DNA from: Herbiconiux oxytropis
Lineage (GTDB): Bacteria; Actinomycetota; Actinomycetes; Actinomycetales; Microbacteriaceae
Length of the DNA: 64,000 bases
NCBI RefSeq assembly: GCF_024979315.1
Contig: NZ_JANLCK010000003.1
Coordinates: forward strand, 310,001 to 374,000
Direction of reading: 5' to 3'
How positions within the stretch are numbered: the first letter of the stretch is position 1; each line of letters opens with the position of its first letter. The position numbers were made by a program, and so were the translations under genes. The notes beneath the pieces are model-generated. The model saw only the letters and a list, made by a program, of their open reading frames with translations. It was not told where the DNA came from and did not search any database. Positions 51,689 to 59,955 of the stretch are shown piece after piece.

Positions 51689-51940
51689 TCAGCCGGCGGC
51701 GATCGCCGCTCCGGCCGCCGCGCCCATGACGCCGGCAAGGGCCGGGTTGGGGCCGAGGCCCTGGGCGTGGAACTTTCCGTCGGGCGTGAACCACGCCTCG
51801 AGGCCGTCGGGGTTGAAGGGCTGATCGAGCTTCTTCAGATGCGCGCCGACATCTCTGAGGTAGTACCGGAGCTCTCCGCCGACCGTGCGGCGCTCCGTGT
51901 GCTGCGAGGCCTCGAGCTGCTCATGGGTGGGTTCCGTCAT
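51689..51940 (-). CDS. small hypothetical protein
   Basis: 83 residues: TVGGELRYYLRDVGAHLKKL, QPFNPDGLEAWFTPDGKFHA, then a Gly/Ala-rich C-terminal helix that could enter a membrane. No family recognised. Divergent from the uracil-DNA glycosylase-like gene, 37 bp apart. Confidence 0.55.
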   Translation of the reverse strand: MTEPTHEQLEASQHTERRTVGGELRYYLRDVGAHLKKLDQPFNPDGLEAWFTPDGKFHAQGLGPNPALAGVMGAAAGAAIAAG

Positions 51941-51977
51941 GGCACCGATGCTAGCGGCATCGGTGCAGACTGGTGGG

Positions 51978-52559
51978 GTGGGCGTGTTCGACGAGATCCG
52001 GGCACAGGTCGCCGCGCATCCGACGAACGCCTGGGCCACCGAGGCCGGCTTCGAGCCGCTCGTCGTGGCCTCCGAGCGATCACGCGTGCTCATCATCAGC
52101 CAGGCGCCCGGTCGGCTCGCGCAGGAGACCGGCATCCCCTGGAACGACCCGAGCGGAGTGCGCCTGCGTTCGTGGCTCGGGATGACGGACGCCGAGTTCT
52201 ACGACCCCGAGAACGTGGCGATCGTGCCGATGGACTTCTACTTTCCGGGCAAGGGCGCGAGCGGTGACGCACCGCCCAGGCGCGGTTTCGCCGAGGCGTG
52301 GCATCCGCTCGTGCTGGAGCAGCTCGTCGACGTGCGGCTGACCATCCTCATCGGCGCCTACGCCCAGAAGCACTACCTCGGCGCTCGCCGAGGCCCCACG
52401 CTCACCGACACCGTGCGGCGGGCCGAGAGCTACCTGCCGCTGTTCCCGATCGTGCACCCGTCACCGCTCGCGCGCGGCTGGCGCAGCGCCAACCCCTGGT
52501 TCGAGGCCGAGACCGCCCCGCGCCTCGCGCAGCTCGTGCGGAAGGCGCTCGCCACCTGA
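51978..52559 (+). CDS. uracil-DNA glycosylase-superfamily protein
   Basis: 193 residues. UDG-fold motifs: VLIISQAPGRLAQETGIPWN (water-activating loop region), strand TILIGAYAQKHYLG, and the C-terminal HPSPLARGWRSANPWF (His motif). It matches the single-domain uracil-DNA-glycosylase-family proteins found in Actinobacteria. Start is uncertain: GTG 51978 or GTG 51984. Base-excision repair role inferred. Confidence 0.8.
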   Translation: MGVFDEIRAQVAAHPTNAWATEAGFEPLVVASERSRVLIISQAPGRLAQETGIPWNDPSGVRLRSWLGMTDAEFYDPENVAIVPMDFYFPGKGASGDAPPRRGFAEAWHPLVLEQLVDVRLTILIGAYAQKHYLGARRGPTLTDTVRRAESYLPLFPIVHPSPLARGWRSANPWFEAETAPRLAQLVRKALAT

Positions 52560-52624
52560 GCGCTCACGCCCGCCATCCGAGCGTCTGAGACCTCGCGAGG
52601 TCGTCGATCCGACGTGTAAGTGCA

Positions 52625-52671
52625 GAAATTCGTGAGACCGACCCCGTATACGGCGTCGGTCTCACGATTTC
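52625..52671. repeat. dispersed intergenic hairpin, copy 2
   Basis: Perfect 12-bp arms CGTGAGACCGAC (52631-52642) and GTCGGTCTCACG (52655-52666) around CCCGTATACGGC, flanked by GAAAT and ATTTC. Related in layout and sequence to 33969-34016. It separates two convergent genes. Confidence 0.75.
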
Positions 52672-52677
52672 GCGTAG

Positions 52678-52890
52678 TTACGCCTTCTTCTTGAGCGACT
52701 CGGGCTTGTGCACGGCCTCGCGGCCGGACTTGTCGCTCTTCACGAGGTACTGGGGGTCGTCGTCGTCGGCGCGCACGGTGCGGCCCGCCGCCTCGGTGTC
52801 GGAGGTGATCTTCTTCTCGACCTTGCCGGAGGTGGTGGTGCCGTGGGTCTTCCAGGAGACCTCGTCGCCACGGGAGAGTTCGTCTGCCAT
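52678..52890 (-). CDS. DUF2945/HVA1-type TUDOR-like protein
   Basis: 70 residues: RGDEVSWKTHGTTTSGKVEK, ADDDDPQYLVKSDKSGREAV, HKPESLKKK. This is the full hypervirulence-associated TUDOR domain (DUF2945), common in Actinobacteria; role unknown. GAACTCTCCCG on the plus strand reads CGGGAGAG within the coding start; a ribosome site is not obvious. Confidence 0.85.
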   Translation of the reverse strand: MADELSRGDEVSWKTHGTTTSGKVEKKITSDTEAAGRTVRADDDDPQYLVKSDKSGREAVHKPESLKKKA

Positions 52891-52900
52891 GCGGCCGACG

Positions 52901-53116
52901 CTACTCCTGACGGTCGACCCTCGGCACGTTCCTCAGGCGGAAGGCGTTCACCAGGTTGCCGATGCCGGCTGCGAAGAGTCCGCCGCCGATCCAGGAGATC
53001 CAATGCAGCCACTGCGGCGCCCCGCCGTCGATCTCGAGGGTGAGGATGATGGTGAGCGCCGCCACCCCCACGACGATGAAGGTGATGGCGATGGCGAGGC
53101 GGGCTCCGAAGGTCAC
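52901..53116 (-). CDS. small two-helix membrane protein
   Basis: 71 residues with helices at about 5-26 (LAIAITFIVVGVAALTIILT) and 38-58 (LHWISWIGGGLFAAGIGNLV). No known family. Located just upstream of, and on the same strand as, the DUF2945 gene. Confidence 0.55.
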   Translation of the reverse strand: MTFGARLAIAITFIVVGVAALTIILTLEIDGGAPQWLHWISWIGGGLFAAGIGNLVNAFRLRNVPRVDRQE

Positions 53117-53201
53117 AGCGCGATGCTAGCAACGGCTCGCAGAGCAGAGCGCATCCACGCGGACGCACCACGGTGAATTCCGTGGTGCGCGACGGCTCGC
53201 G

Positions 53202-54344
53202 TCAGCGGGAGGTTCCGCCGGTGCTCGCACCCGGGCGCAAGCGGATGAGGCGCTGCGGGCCGTCCTCCTCGAGCTCGGCGAGGTCTCCGCGCGACGAGAG
53301 GAAGTCGGTGAACGAGCGGTAGCCGAGGGGCTTCTCGTTGAACGACGGATCCATCCGGCGCATCTGGTTCTTGACGGTGCCCGTGTTGAGCCATTCGTCG
53401 GCGTCGCCCTTGGCGTGGCCGATCTGCAGGGCGCGCACGAGCAGCTCGGTGGCGACGGTCTGCGGATCGATGTCGTCGGCCGGCTCGGGCTCGTCGTAGG
53501 GGGCGTCGTCGGTGTGGGAGAACATCGGGATCGTGGGGGCGCGGCGGGTGCGCGTGGCGGCGGTCTCCTGCTCGGGTGCGTCGGCTGCATCCGTGCCCTG
53601 ACCGGCGTCGGCACCGGTGCTCGAACCGGCACCCGTGCTCGTGGCCGGCGAGGAGGCCCGGCGGCGGCCACCGCGCGAGGAGCCGGAGGAGCTGGCGGAA
53701 CCGGAGCCGCCCCCGGTGCCGGCCTCGGCCGACGTCGAGCGCGAGGCCGGGGCCACGGCGGTGACCTTCTCGATGCCCGGGAGGGAGTCGTAGTCCTCGA
53801 ACTCGTCGCACGCCGCGGCGAGGGAGGTGCTCGTGGAGCCGGCCACGCCGATGCCCACCACGAACCGGCCGAGGCGCTTCGACTTCTGCGCGAGTGCGAT
53901 GTAGTCGGAGTCGCCCGCGACGATGATCACGTGGGTGAGGTCGGGAAGGCGGAAGAGATCCTCCACCACGTCGACCGCGAGGCGGATGTCGGCACCGTTC
54001 TTGGTGCCGCGGGTGGTGGTGGTGAAGAGCTGGGTGAGGTCGACGGCGCGCGACATGAGCTGGCGCTGGTAGGCGGCGTTCACGGGCACCGACCAGTCGG
54101 CGTAGGCGCGGTTGACCACGAGCGTGCCGAACGAGGCGGCGAAGTCGATGATGGCGTTGAAGTCGACCGTGGCCGCCGCGAGCCGTGCGGCGACCTCGGG
54201 GTCGGCATCCTGGCTCTTCTTGTCGAAGTCGCGGATGCCGTCGCGCTGGAAGGCGTTGCGGCCGTGCAGCTGCTGGTAGCGCGAGATGACGATGTTGTCG
54301 AAGTCGATGTACAGGCCGACTCGGGCGTCGTTGGGTTCGGTCAT
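53202..54344 (-). CDS. NYN-domain RNase-like protein with OST-HTH/LOTUS domain
   Basis: 380 residues. NYN (PIN-like, DUF88) domain 1-190 with Asp14 and Asp16 (GLYIDFDNI), GADIRLAVDVVEDL and VAGDSDYIALAQ as acidic metal site. A Ser/Gly/Ala-rich linker of about 90 residues (SASSSGSSRGGRRRASS). C-terminal LOTUS-like domain (ATELLVRALQIG, KNQMRRMDPSFNEKPLGYRS, FTDFLSS). Such proteins are thought to cut or bind RNA. GAGGAGG ribosome site upstream of ATG 54344. The low-complexity linker is longer than usual. Confidence 0.85.
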   Translation of the reverse strand: MTEPNDARVGLYIDFDNIVISRYQQLHGRNAFQRDGIRDFDKKSQDADPEVAARLAAATVDFNAIIDFAASFGTLVVNRAYADWSVPVNAAYQRQLMSRAVDLTQLFTTTTRGTKNGADIRLAVDVVEDLFRLPDLTHVIIVAGDSDYIALAQKSKRLGRFVVGIGVAGSTSTSLAAACDEFEDYDSLPGIEKVTAVAPASRSTSAEAGTGGGSGSASSSGSSRGGRRRASSPATSTGAGSSTGADAGQGTDAADAPEQETAATRTRRAPTIPMFSHTDDAPYDEPEPADDIDPQTVATELLVRALQIGHAKGDADEWLNTGTVKNQMRRMDPSFNEKPLGYRSFTDFLSSRGDLAELEEDGPQRLIRLRPGASTGGTSR

Positions 54345-54435
54345 GGTTCTCCTCCTCGGCGACCGGCGGGCTGTCGCGATCGGATGCCTCCAGTCTGGCA
54401 CGACCCGCTGGGAGGCCACGGCCGGTGGGCAGAGG

Positions 54436-54903
54436 TCACGCCAGCTCGAGCTCGTAGTAGAGGGCGCGGGGGCCGGAGCCGCGGCCTTCGTGGCAGTCGA
54501 AGCCGCGCTTCTCGTAGACGTGTCGGGCGGCTTCGTCGTCCTCGCTCGTGTTGAGGTCGAGGTAGGTGGCACCGCGCCCCCGCGCGTGCTCGATCACACC
54601 CTCGAGGAACGCGGTCCCGATGCCGCGGCCGCGATGGCCGGGCTGCACGGAGAACTCGGCCAGATACGCTTCCGTGTCGGCGCTCCACGTCGAGATCCTG
54701 AACCGCAGCACGGCCACGCCCCTGGCGCTCCCGCCACCGGCGACGAGCAGCACGCTCGTGTCCCCGCTCGCCACGAGTCGCCCGAGGTGCCCCGCGAGCC
54801 ACCCGGCCTCCGGCGCCGGATCCCCGTACTCCGCATTGAAGTCCACCAGGAGCCGCGCGGCGTCCTGGAATCCGCCCGCGTCGTCCACCACCCGTACCGA
54901 CAT
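54436..54903 (-). CDS. GNAT-family N-acetyltransferase
   Basis: 155 residues from ATG 54903 (GAGGGAG site upstream). Single GNAT domain: ARLLVDFNAEYG, SVLLVAGGGSARGVAVLRF, acetyl-CoA motif VQPGHRGRGIGTAFLEGVIE, then DLNTSEDDEAARHVYEKRGF. It resembles aminoglycoside- or Rim-type acetyltransferases; acceptor unknown. Confidence 0.85.
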   Translation of the reverse strand: MSVRVVDDAGGFQDAARLLVDFNAEYGDPAPEAGWLAGHLGRLVASGDTSVLLVAGGGSARGVAVLRFRISTWSADTEAYLAEFSVQPGHRGRGIGTAFLEGVIEHARGRGATYLDLNTSEDDEAARHVYEKRGFDCHEGRGSGPRALYYELELA

Positions 54904-55014
54904 GTTGCGCTCCCTCTTCGTCACCTCTGCTGCACATCCAGCCCTAAGGCGACTGTCCTCCACAACTCGTACTCGCCGGGCGATCCGCGGGTCAACATCC
55001 AGAACGTGCGCGGC

Positions 55015-55233
55015 ATGGCCAAGCCCCATCAGGTGAAGCAGCTGCTGGCAGCAGACGTGGTCGCCGAGATGGAGGCGGGCGGTGAGACACCGCCGGGAGC
55101 CCTGGCCGACCGCAGTTCTTCGGGTCGGTTCGTGGTCCGCATCCCCGCCGAGGTGCATCGGAGACTCGCGATCGAGGCCGCCGAGCAGAACGTCTCGCTC
55201 AACCGCCTGGTCTCGGCGCGCCTTGCCGGATGA
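55015..55233 (+). CDS. HicB-type ribbon-helix-helix antitoxin, short form
   Basis: 72 residues from ATG 55015 (GTG 55006 also possible; weak ribosome site). GETPPGALADRSSSGRFVVR and IPAEVHRRLAIEAAEQNVSL with NRLVSARLAG match the C-terminal DNA-binding half of HicB antitoxins. The N-terminal toxin-binding half is missing and no HicA toxin adjoins. It may be a stand-alone repressor, perhaps of the cassette that starts 133 bp downstream. Confidence 0.65.
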   Translation: MAKPHQVKQLLAADVVAEMEAGGETPPGALADRSSSGRFVVRIPAEVHRRLAIEAAEQNVSLNRLVSARLAG

Positions 55234-55239
55234 CGACGG

Positions 55240-55272
55240 TTCCGCGGGGAAACGCGGATGCTTCCCCGGGAA
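55240..55272. promoter_or_regulatory. two palindromes upstream of the cassette promoter
   Basis: TTCCGCGGGGAA (55240-55251) and TTCCCCGGGAA (55262-55272) are both TTCC-GGAA palindromes, centres about 21-22 bp apart (two helical turns), each followed by A-N-GCG. They sit just upstream of the -35 box at 55280. Candidate binders are an activator encoded elsewhere or the HicB-like protein next door. Confidence 0.5.
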
Positions 55273-55279
55273 AGCGCGT

Positions 55280-55309
55280 TTGACGACGGGAGCTTCCTCT
55301 CTTTAGCGT
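55280..55309 (+). promoter_or_regulatory. promoter of the oxidoreductase cassette
   Basis: TTGACG (55280-55285), 18-bp spacer, TAGCGT (55304-55309), fitting the actinobacterial -35/-10 pattern. The first start codon is 58 bp downstream, after a short hairpin (GAGGGCG...CGCCCTC) and an AAAGGAG site. Confidence 0.6.
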
Positions 55310-55366
55310 GATCGAGGGCGTCCGGCACGAGCGGGCGCCCTCGTCATCAGGCAAAGGAGCACGACG

Positions 55367-55870
55367 ATGAGCGCACGAGGCGGAGTCCCCGGCATCGAGG
55401 ACCGGATGGCCATCGACGACCTGTACAGCGAGTACCTCTGGGCGCTCGACACCCACGACATCGACCGGTACGTGGGCACGTTCTGGCCGGACGCGCGGTT
55501 CGTGGAGACGCAGCTCGACGGGACGGTCGAGACGTGGACGGGGGCACCGAGCATCCGTGCGTTCTCGGAGGGCCACTTCGGCGGCTACCGCGGGCACCAG
55601 CACCGGGAGTCGAACCGGCTCTACACCGCCGGGGAGGCCGGCCGCAGCTGGGACGTGCGCTCCTACTGGTTCACGAGCCACCGCGAGGCCGGCTCCGGCG
55701 AGGTCTCGTTCAGCTCGACCGGTCATTCGCGCGACGTCGTGGAGTGCCGCGACGGGCAGTGGCGGTTCGTGCAGCGCTGGGTGGAGCGCTGGCCGGGCGA
55801 CGTCGCGCATCCGCTCGCCGAGGCGCAAGCAGGAGCGAACGCCGAGGCGACCGCCGGCGCGGGAGCTTGA
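55367..55870 (+). CDS. NTF2/SnoaL-like protein, first copy
   Basis: 167 residues with a cone-shaped NTF2-like fold: MAIDDLYSEYLWALDTHDID, YVGTFWPDARFVET, RESNRLYTAGEAG, and QWRFVQRWVERWPG. Relatives act as small isomerases, cyclases or dehydratases, or as the small subunit of ring-hydroxylating dioxygenases. Pairs with a paralogue at 59952 (shared LWALDT, TFWP, QHR-SN-LY). First gene of the seven-gene cassette; AAAGGAG upstream. Stop is 1 bp before the next GTG. Confidence 0.78.
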   Translation: MSARGGVPGIEDRMAIDDLYSEYLWALDTHDIDRYVGTFWPDARFVETQLDGTVETWTGAPSIRAFSEGHFGGYRGHQHRESNRLYTAGEAGRSWDVRSYWFTSHREAGSGEVSFSSTGHSRDVVECRDGQWRFVQRWVERWPGDVAHPLAEAQAGANAEATAGAGA

Positions 55871-55871
55871 G

Positions 55872-57416
55872 GTGGCGGCAGACGACACCGCACCCGCCGC
55901 ACTGCTGCTCGAGCGCGCCGCCGATCTGATCGGAGCGCAGAACGTCTCGCGCGCCGACGACGTCGACGACTACCTCGACTCCTACGCCCTCGGCGACAGC
56001 CGGGCGTTCCTTCCCGCCGGCGCCGTGCGCCCGGGCGAGGTCGCCGAGGTGCAGGCCGTCGTGCGCCTGGCCAACGAGCTCCGGGTGCCGCTCTGGCCGA
56101 TCGGCCGCGGCAAGAACCTCGGCTACGGCGGCCCCGCGCCGAGGCAGTCCGGCAGCGTCGTGATCGACCTCTCGCGCCTGAACCGGGTGCTCGAGGTCGA
56201 CGACGAGACCGCCTACGCCCTCGTGGAGCCCGGCGTGAGCTTCTTCGAGCTGCACGAGGCCCTGCTCGAGCGCGGTTCCCGGCTCTGGGCCTCGGTGCCC
56301 GACCTCGGCTGGGGGAGCGTCGTGGGCAACGCGCTCGAGCGCGGCTACGGCTACACGGCCCACGGCGACCACCAGCAGTTCATCTGCGGCATGGAGGTGG
56401 TGCTGCCGACCGGCGAGCTCATCCGCACCGGCATGGGCGCGTTGCCCGGATCCGAGACGTGGCCGCTCTACCGAGGTGGCTTCGGGCCGGGCTTCGAGGG
56501 GCTGTTCCTGCAGTCGAACCTCGGCATCGTGGTGAAGATGGGGGTGTGGCTCATGCCGCGACCCGAGCGCTTCGCCGCCTGCCGGCTCATGATCGACGAC
56601 GAGGATGCGCTGCCGCAGCTCGTCGACGCCATCCGCGAGCTCAAGCTCGACAAGACCATCGACGGGGTCGTGAACGCCGCCAACGCCGTGGGGGTGGCCG
56701 CCGGCCTCTCGCCGCGGGAGCGCTGGTACGACGGCGAGGGCGTGGTGCCGGATGACGTCGTGCAGGTGCTCGCCGACGACCTGGGTCTCGGCCGCTGGAA
56801 CATCAAGTGCGCCCTCTACGGCTCGGATGCGCTGCTCGACCTCAAGGAGGAGCGGCTTCGGCGCGCGATCGAGGCGCTGCCGGGCGGCCGCGTGGTGGTG
56901 AACCGCTACGACGGCGACGCCACGGCCGCCGAGGTCGCCCCTGGCGACCACTTCGCCGCCGGCATCCCGGGCATGCTCCTCGCCGACGGCGTGCGCTGGC
57001 GGGCGAACGGCCCCACGGGAGCGCACATCGGCCTGTGCCCGGTGTCGCCTCTCACCGGGAAGCACGTGGCCGCGGCGTCTCGCATCATGCGCACCCACAT
57101 CGAGGCGGCGGGCTTCGACTACATCGGCGGCTGGCTCGCCACCGACCGGCACGCGGTCAACGTCTTGATGATCTTCTTCGACGCCGCCGATCCGGTGGAG
57201 TCGGAGAAGGTGCGCACGGCCTTCGCCGAGCTCGTGCCCCTTCTCGCGGCCGAGGGCTACGGGGAGTACCGGGCGCATCTGGAGTTCATGGACGCCGTGG
57301 CCGACCAGTTCAGCTGGAACGACCACGCCCTCCGCGAGTTCACCCGCACGCTCAAGGCGGCGGTCGACCCGAACGGCGTCCTCGCCCCCGGCAAGCAGGG
57401 GATCTGGCCCCGGTGA
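55872..57416 (+). CDS. VAO-type FAD-linked oxidase/dehydrogenase (4-cresol dehydrogenase/vanillyl- or eugenol-oxidase-like)
   Basis: 514 residues, as in 4-cresol dehydrogenase flavoprotein and bacterial eugenol oxidase. PP-loop FAD motif RVPLWPIGRGKNLGYGG, VIDLSRLNRVLEVDDETAYA, ERGYGYTAHGDHQQFICGME, VVLPTGELIRTGMGALPGS, and C-terminal DPNGVLAPGKQGIWP. The family oxidises para-alkylphenols or vanillyl alcohols with a covalently held FAD. GTG 55872 is the first start in frame after the NTF2 stop; GTGA overlap to the next gene. No cytochrome subunit adjoins, so oxygen may be the acceptor. Exact substrate unknown. Confidence 0.85.
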   Translation: MAADDTAPAALLLERAADLIGAQNVSRADDVDDYLDSYALGDSRAFLPAGAVRPGEVAEVQAVVRLANELRVPLWPIGRGKNLGYGGPAPRQSGSVVIDLSRLNRVLEVDDETAYALVEPGVSFFELHEALLERGSRLWASVPDLGWGSVVGNALERGYGYTAHGDHQQFICGMEVVLPTGELIRTGMGALPGSETWPLYRGGFGPGFEGLFLQSNLGIVVKMGVWLMPRPERFAACRLMIDDEDALPQLVDAIRELKLDKTIDGVVNAANAVGVAAGLSPRERWYDGEGVVPDDVVQVLADDLGLGRWNIKCALYGSDALLDLKEERLRRAIEALPGGRVVVNRYDGDATAAEVAPGDHFAAGIPGMLLADGVRWRANGPTGAHIGLCPVSPLTGKHVAAASRIMRTHIEAAGFDYIGGWLATDRHAVNVLMIFFDAADPVESEKVRTAFAELVPLLAAEGYGEYRAHLEFMDAVADQFSWNDHALREFTRTLKAAVDPNGVLAPGKQGIWPR

Positions 57417-58630
57417 CGTCGACGCGAGCCCTCGTGGCGCGGGGCGACGGATCCGCTCCGCGCCTGATCGAGGTCGAGCTCGACCCGGTGGGGCCGGGGG
57501 AGGTGCTCGTGGAGCTGCACGCCTCGGCGGTGTGCCGCACCGAGCTGCTGACGGTGGATCCGCCTGGGGCGGCGGGCGATGCGCCAGGCGCGGACGCGGC
57601 GAACGAGGCGGATGGCACGGGTGGCGGATGGGACGCCGCGAGCGGCGCATCCGGGGGCCGACTGACCGTGCTCGGGCACGCCGCCTCCGGGGAGGTCGTC
57701 GAGGTCGGCGCAGGAGTCGGCCGGCTGCGGCCCGGCGACCGCGTGGTGGTGGTCGGCACGCACCAGTGCGGCGAGTGCTTCTACTGCCGGAACGGGGCGC
57801 CCGGCGCCTGCGAGAAGATCTTCGAGCACATGGAGCGCCGCGTGGGCGAGACCGTCGACGGCGAGGTCGTGTGGGGCGACGGCGGCATCGGCAGCCACGC
57901 CGAGCGCCTCGTCTACCCGCAGTCGAACCTCGTGCGGGTCGAGGGAGCGGTGCCACCCGAGCAGCTCGCCCTGCTCGGCTGCGGCGTGACCTCGGGCCTC
58001 GGGAGCGTGCTCGAGGTCGCGGGCGTGCGGCCGGGGCAGTCCGTCGCGGTCTCCGGATGCGGCCACCTCGGCCTGTGGATGGTGCAGGCCGCCCGGCTCG
58101 CGGGGGCCACGACCGTGATCGCGATCGATCCGGATCCCTGGCGACGCGAGCGCGCCCTCGATCTCGGCGCCACCCACACCCTCGACGGATCCGGCGACGT
58201 GCCCGCCGCCGTGCGCGCCCTCACCGAGGGTCGCGGGGCCGACGTGGGACTCGAGGCGGCCGGAACGACCCTCGCCATGCGGCAGTCGTTCGAGGCCACC
58301 CGCTACGGCGGCGTCGTGGTGCCGACCGGCCTCGAGAGCCTCACCGCCGAGGTGACGCTGAGCAACCTGCAGTACGCGCTCTCGTCGCGCACGATCGCCG
58401 GCTCGCAGTGCGGCGGGGGAGACGTGCGCCGGATCGTGCCCGAGTACGAGCAGCTGCTCGCCCGCGGCGCGCTCCGGCCCGATGCCATCATCACGGCGCG
58501 CTACCCCCTCGAGGCGGGTGCCGACGCATACCCGGCGCTCGCCGACCCGAGGCAGCTCACCGGCGTCGTCCTGATGCCGACCACTCCGACCCTCATTCCC
58601 ACGACAGCGATCCCCGAGGAGACACCATGA
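57413..58630 (+). CDS. zinc-dependent medium-chain alcohol dehydrogenase
   Basis: 405 residues. Catalytic Cys41 (VCRTELL) and His89 (LGHAASGEV; the usual GHE Glu is Ala90). Structural zinc cysteines 119, 122, 125 and 133 (CGECFYCRNGAPGAC). Rossmann SGCGHLGLWMVQAA. An Ala/Gly/Asp-rich insert (about 50-83) replaces the usual loop, so this is a divergent member. Could oxidise an alcohol formed by the upstream VAO-type enzyme. GTGA and ATGA overlaps on both sides. Confidence 0.85.
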   Translation: MTSTRALVARGDGSAPRLIEVELDPVGPGEVLVELHASAVCRTELLTVDPPGAAGDAPGADAANEADGTGGGWDAASGASGGRLTVLGHAASGEVVEVGAGVGRLRPGDRVVVVGTHQCGECFYCRNGAPGACEKIFEHMERRVGETVDGEVVWGDGGIGSHAERLVYPQSNLVRVEGAVPPEQLALLGCGVTSGLGSVLEVAGVRPGQSVAVSGCGHLGLWMVQAARLAGATTVIAIDPDPWRRERALDLGATHTLDGSGDVPAAVRALTEGRGADVGLEAAGTTLAMRQSFEATRYGGVVVPTGLESLTAEVTLSNLQYALSSRTIAGSQCGGGDVRRIVPEYEQLLARGALRPDAIITARYPLEAGADAYPALADPRQLTGVVLMPTTPTLIPTTAIPEETP

Positions 58631-59955
58631 GCACCAGCAGCACCGGACCGGCGACCTCGTTCGACCGCGACGCCACCGAGCACGAGGTGGTGGAGTGGGC
58701 GCGCTCGCTCAAGGAGCTCATCCGCTCGCAGCAGGACGAGGCGGAGGAGCGCGGGCACTACTCCACCCAGGTGCACGAGCGCATGCAGGAGCTCGGCCTC
58801 AACCACCTCCTCACTCCGCGCCGCTTCGGCGGGCTCGAGGTGTCGCTGAAGACGTGGCTGCGGGTCGTGATCGAGATCTCGGCCGCGGATCCCGGATCGG
58901 GCTGGTGCTACTGCCTCGGCCACTCCCACAACATCCAAGCGGCGGCGCTCTGGCCCGAGTCGGTGCAGCGCGAGGCGTTCGCGGCGCCCGAGGGCTACTT
59001 CCGCTCGTCGCACAGCCTCTCGCCCGCGGGCACGGCGCGGAAGGTCGAGGGCGGCTACGAGCTCACCGGGGTCTCGCGCTACCAGTCGGGATCGCCGTTC
59101 TCGACCCACGCGATCGTGTTCGTGACGGTCGAGGGCGAGACGGACGCCGCGGGCCGGCCCCGCACCGCGCAGGTGCTGCTGCCGCGCTCGGCCTACACCC
59201 CTCTCGACGACTGGGGCCAGGGGCGCGTGCTCGGCATGAGGGCGAGCGGCTCCAACTCGGTGGCGTTCGAGCGGGCGCTCGTGCCGGCCGAGCATCTGGT
59301 TCCGGCCACCTGGGCGGGCGAGATCGATCCGGCCGAGACCGGGGCCGCCCTGCACGGCAACCCGATGTACGTCGGCAGCGTGCAGGCGTTCCTCGGTGCC
59401 GAGCTCGCCGCGGTCACGGTGGGGGCAGCGCGGGCGGCGCTCGACGAGTGGGAGGAGCTCTCCCGCGTGCGGAAGGCTCCGCTGCCCCCGTTCGCGCTCC
59501 GCGACCACGACCCCGCGAGCCAGCGAATCTTCGGAGAGGCGTCGATCAAGGCCGACGCCGCCGAGGCCATCCTGATGCAGGTCGCCGACACCATCGCCGA
59601 GTGGTCGGAGGCCTTCGTGCTCCGCGGCGCCCCGCTGACGCGAGGCATGGACACGCGGCTGAACGGCCTCACGCTCGAGGCCGGGCGGCTCGCCGCCGAG
59701 GCCGTCGACCTGCTGTTCCAGTCGGCGGGAAGCTCCGAGGCGAGGCCAGGGCGGCGGATGGAGCGGTACGCGCGCGACATCATGATGTACCGCACGCACG
59801 CGGCGGCGCAGTACGGGGTGTGGATGCAGGGCATCGGCGCCACGATCCTCGGCGTGCAGCGCTCGGCGTTCGACATGCCGGATGCGGTGCCGGCGGGCGG
59901 TGCCGCGCCTGCCGCTGGTGGGGCGCCGGCCGACACCGCAGGCACCCGGGCGTGA
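58627..59955 (+). CDS. acyl-CoA-dehydrogenase-like flavoprotein (group D monooxygenase type)
   Basis: 442 residues in the acyl-CoA dehydrogenase fold group that includes HsaA, HpaB-like and other FMN/FADH2-dependent monooxygenases. Segments: ELGLNHLLTPRRFGGLEVSL, SAADPGSGWCYCLGHSHNI, GYELTGVSRYQSGSPFSTHA and RLNGLTLEAGRLAAEAVDLL. No clear catalytic Glu base of true acyl-CoA dehydrogenases was located, and SGWCYCLG fits the monooxygenases. A reductase partner is not in the window. C-terminal 20 residues are Ala/Gly-rich. ATGA/GTGA overlaps on both sides. Confidence 0.78.
   Translation: MSTSSTGPATSFDRDATEHEVVEWARSLKELIRSQQDEAEERGHYSTQVHERMQELGLNHLLTPRRFGGLEVSLKTWLRVVIEISAADPGSGWCYCLGHSHNIQAAALWPESVQREAFAAPEGYFRSSHSLSPAGTARKVEGGYELTGVSRYQSGSPFSTHAIVFVTVEGETDAAGRPRTAQVLLPRSAYTPLDDWGQGRVLGMRASGSNSVAFERALVPAEHLVPATWAGEIDPAETGAALHGNPMYVGSVQAFLGAELAAVTVGAARAALDEWEELSRVRKAPLPPFALRDHDPASQRIFGEASIKADAAEAILMQVADTIAEWSEAFVLRGAPLTRGMDTRLNGLTLEAGRLAAEAVDLLFQSAGSSEARPGRRMERYARDIMMYRTHAAAQYGVWMQGIGATILGVQRSAFDMPDAVPAGGAAPAAGGAPADTAGTRA

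Noticed and set aside
55710-57956. Minus-strand open frame of 748 codons across the VAO-type and dehydrogenase genes
   Set aside because: Spans two genes with good motifs on the plus strand and is compositionally biased.
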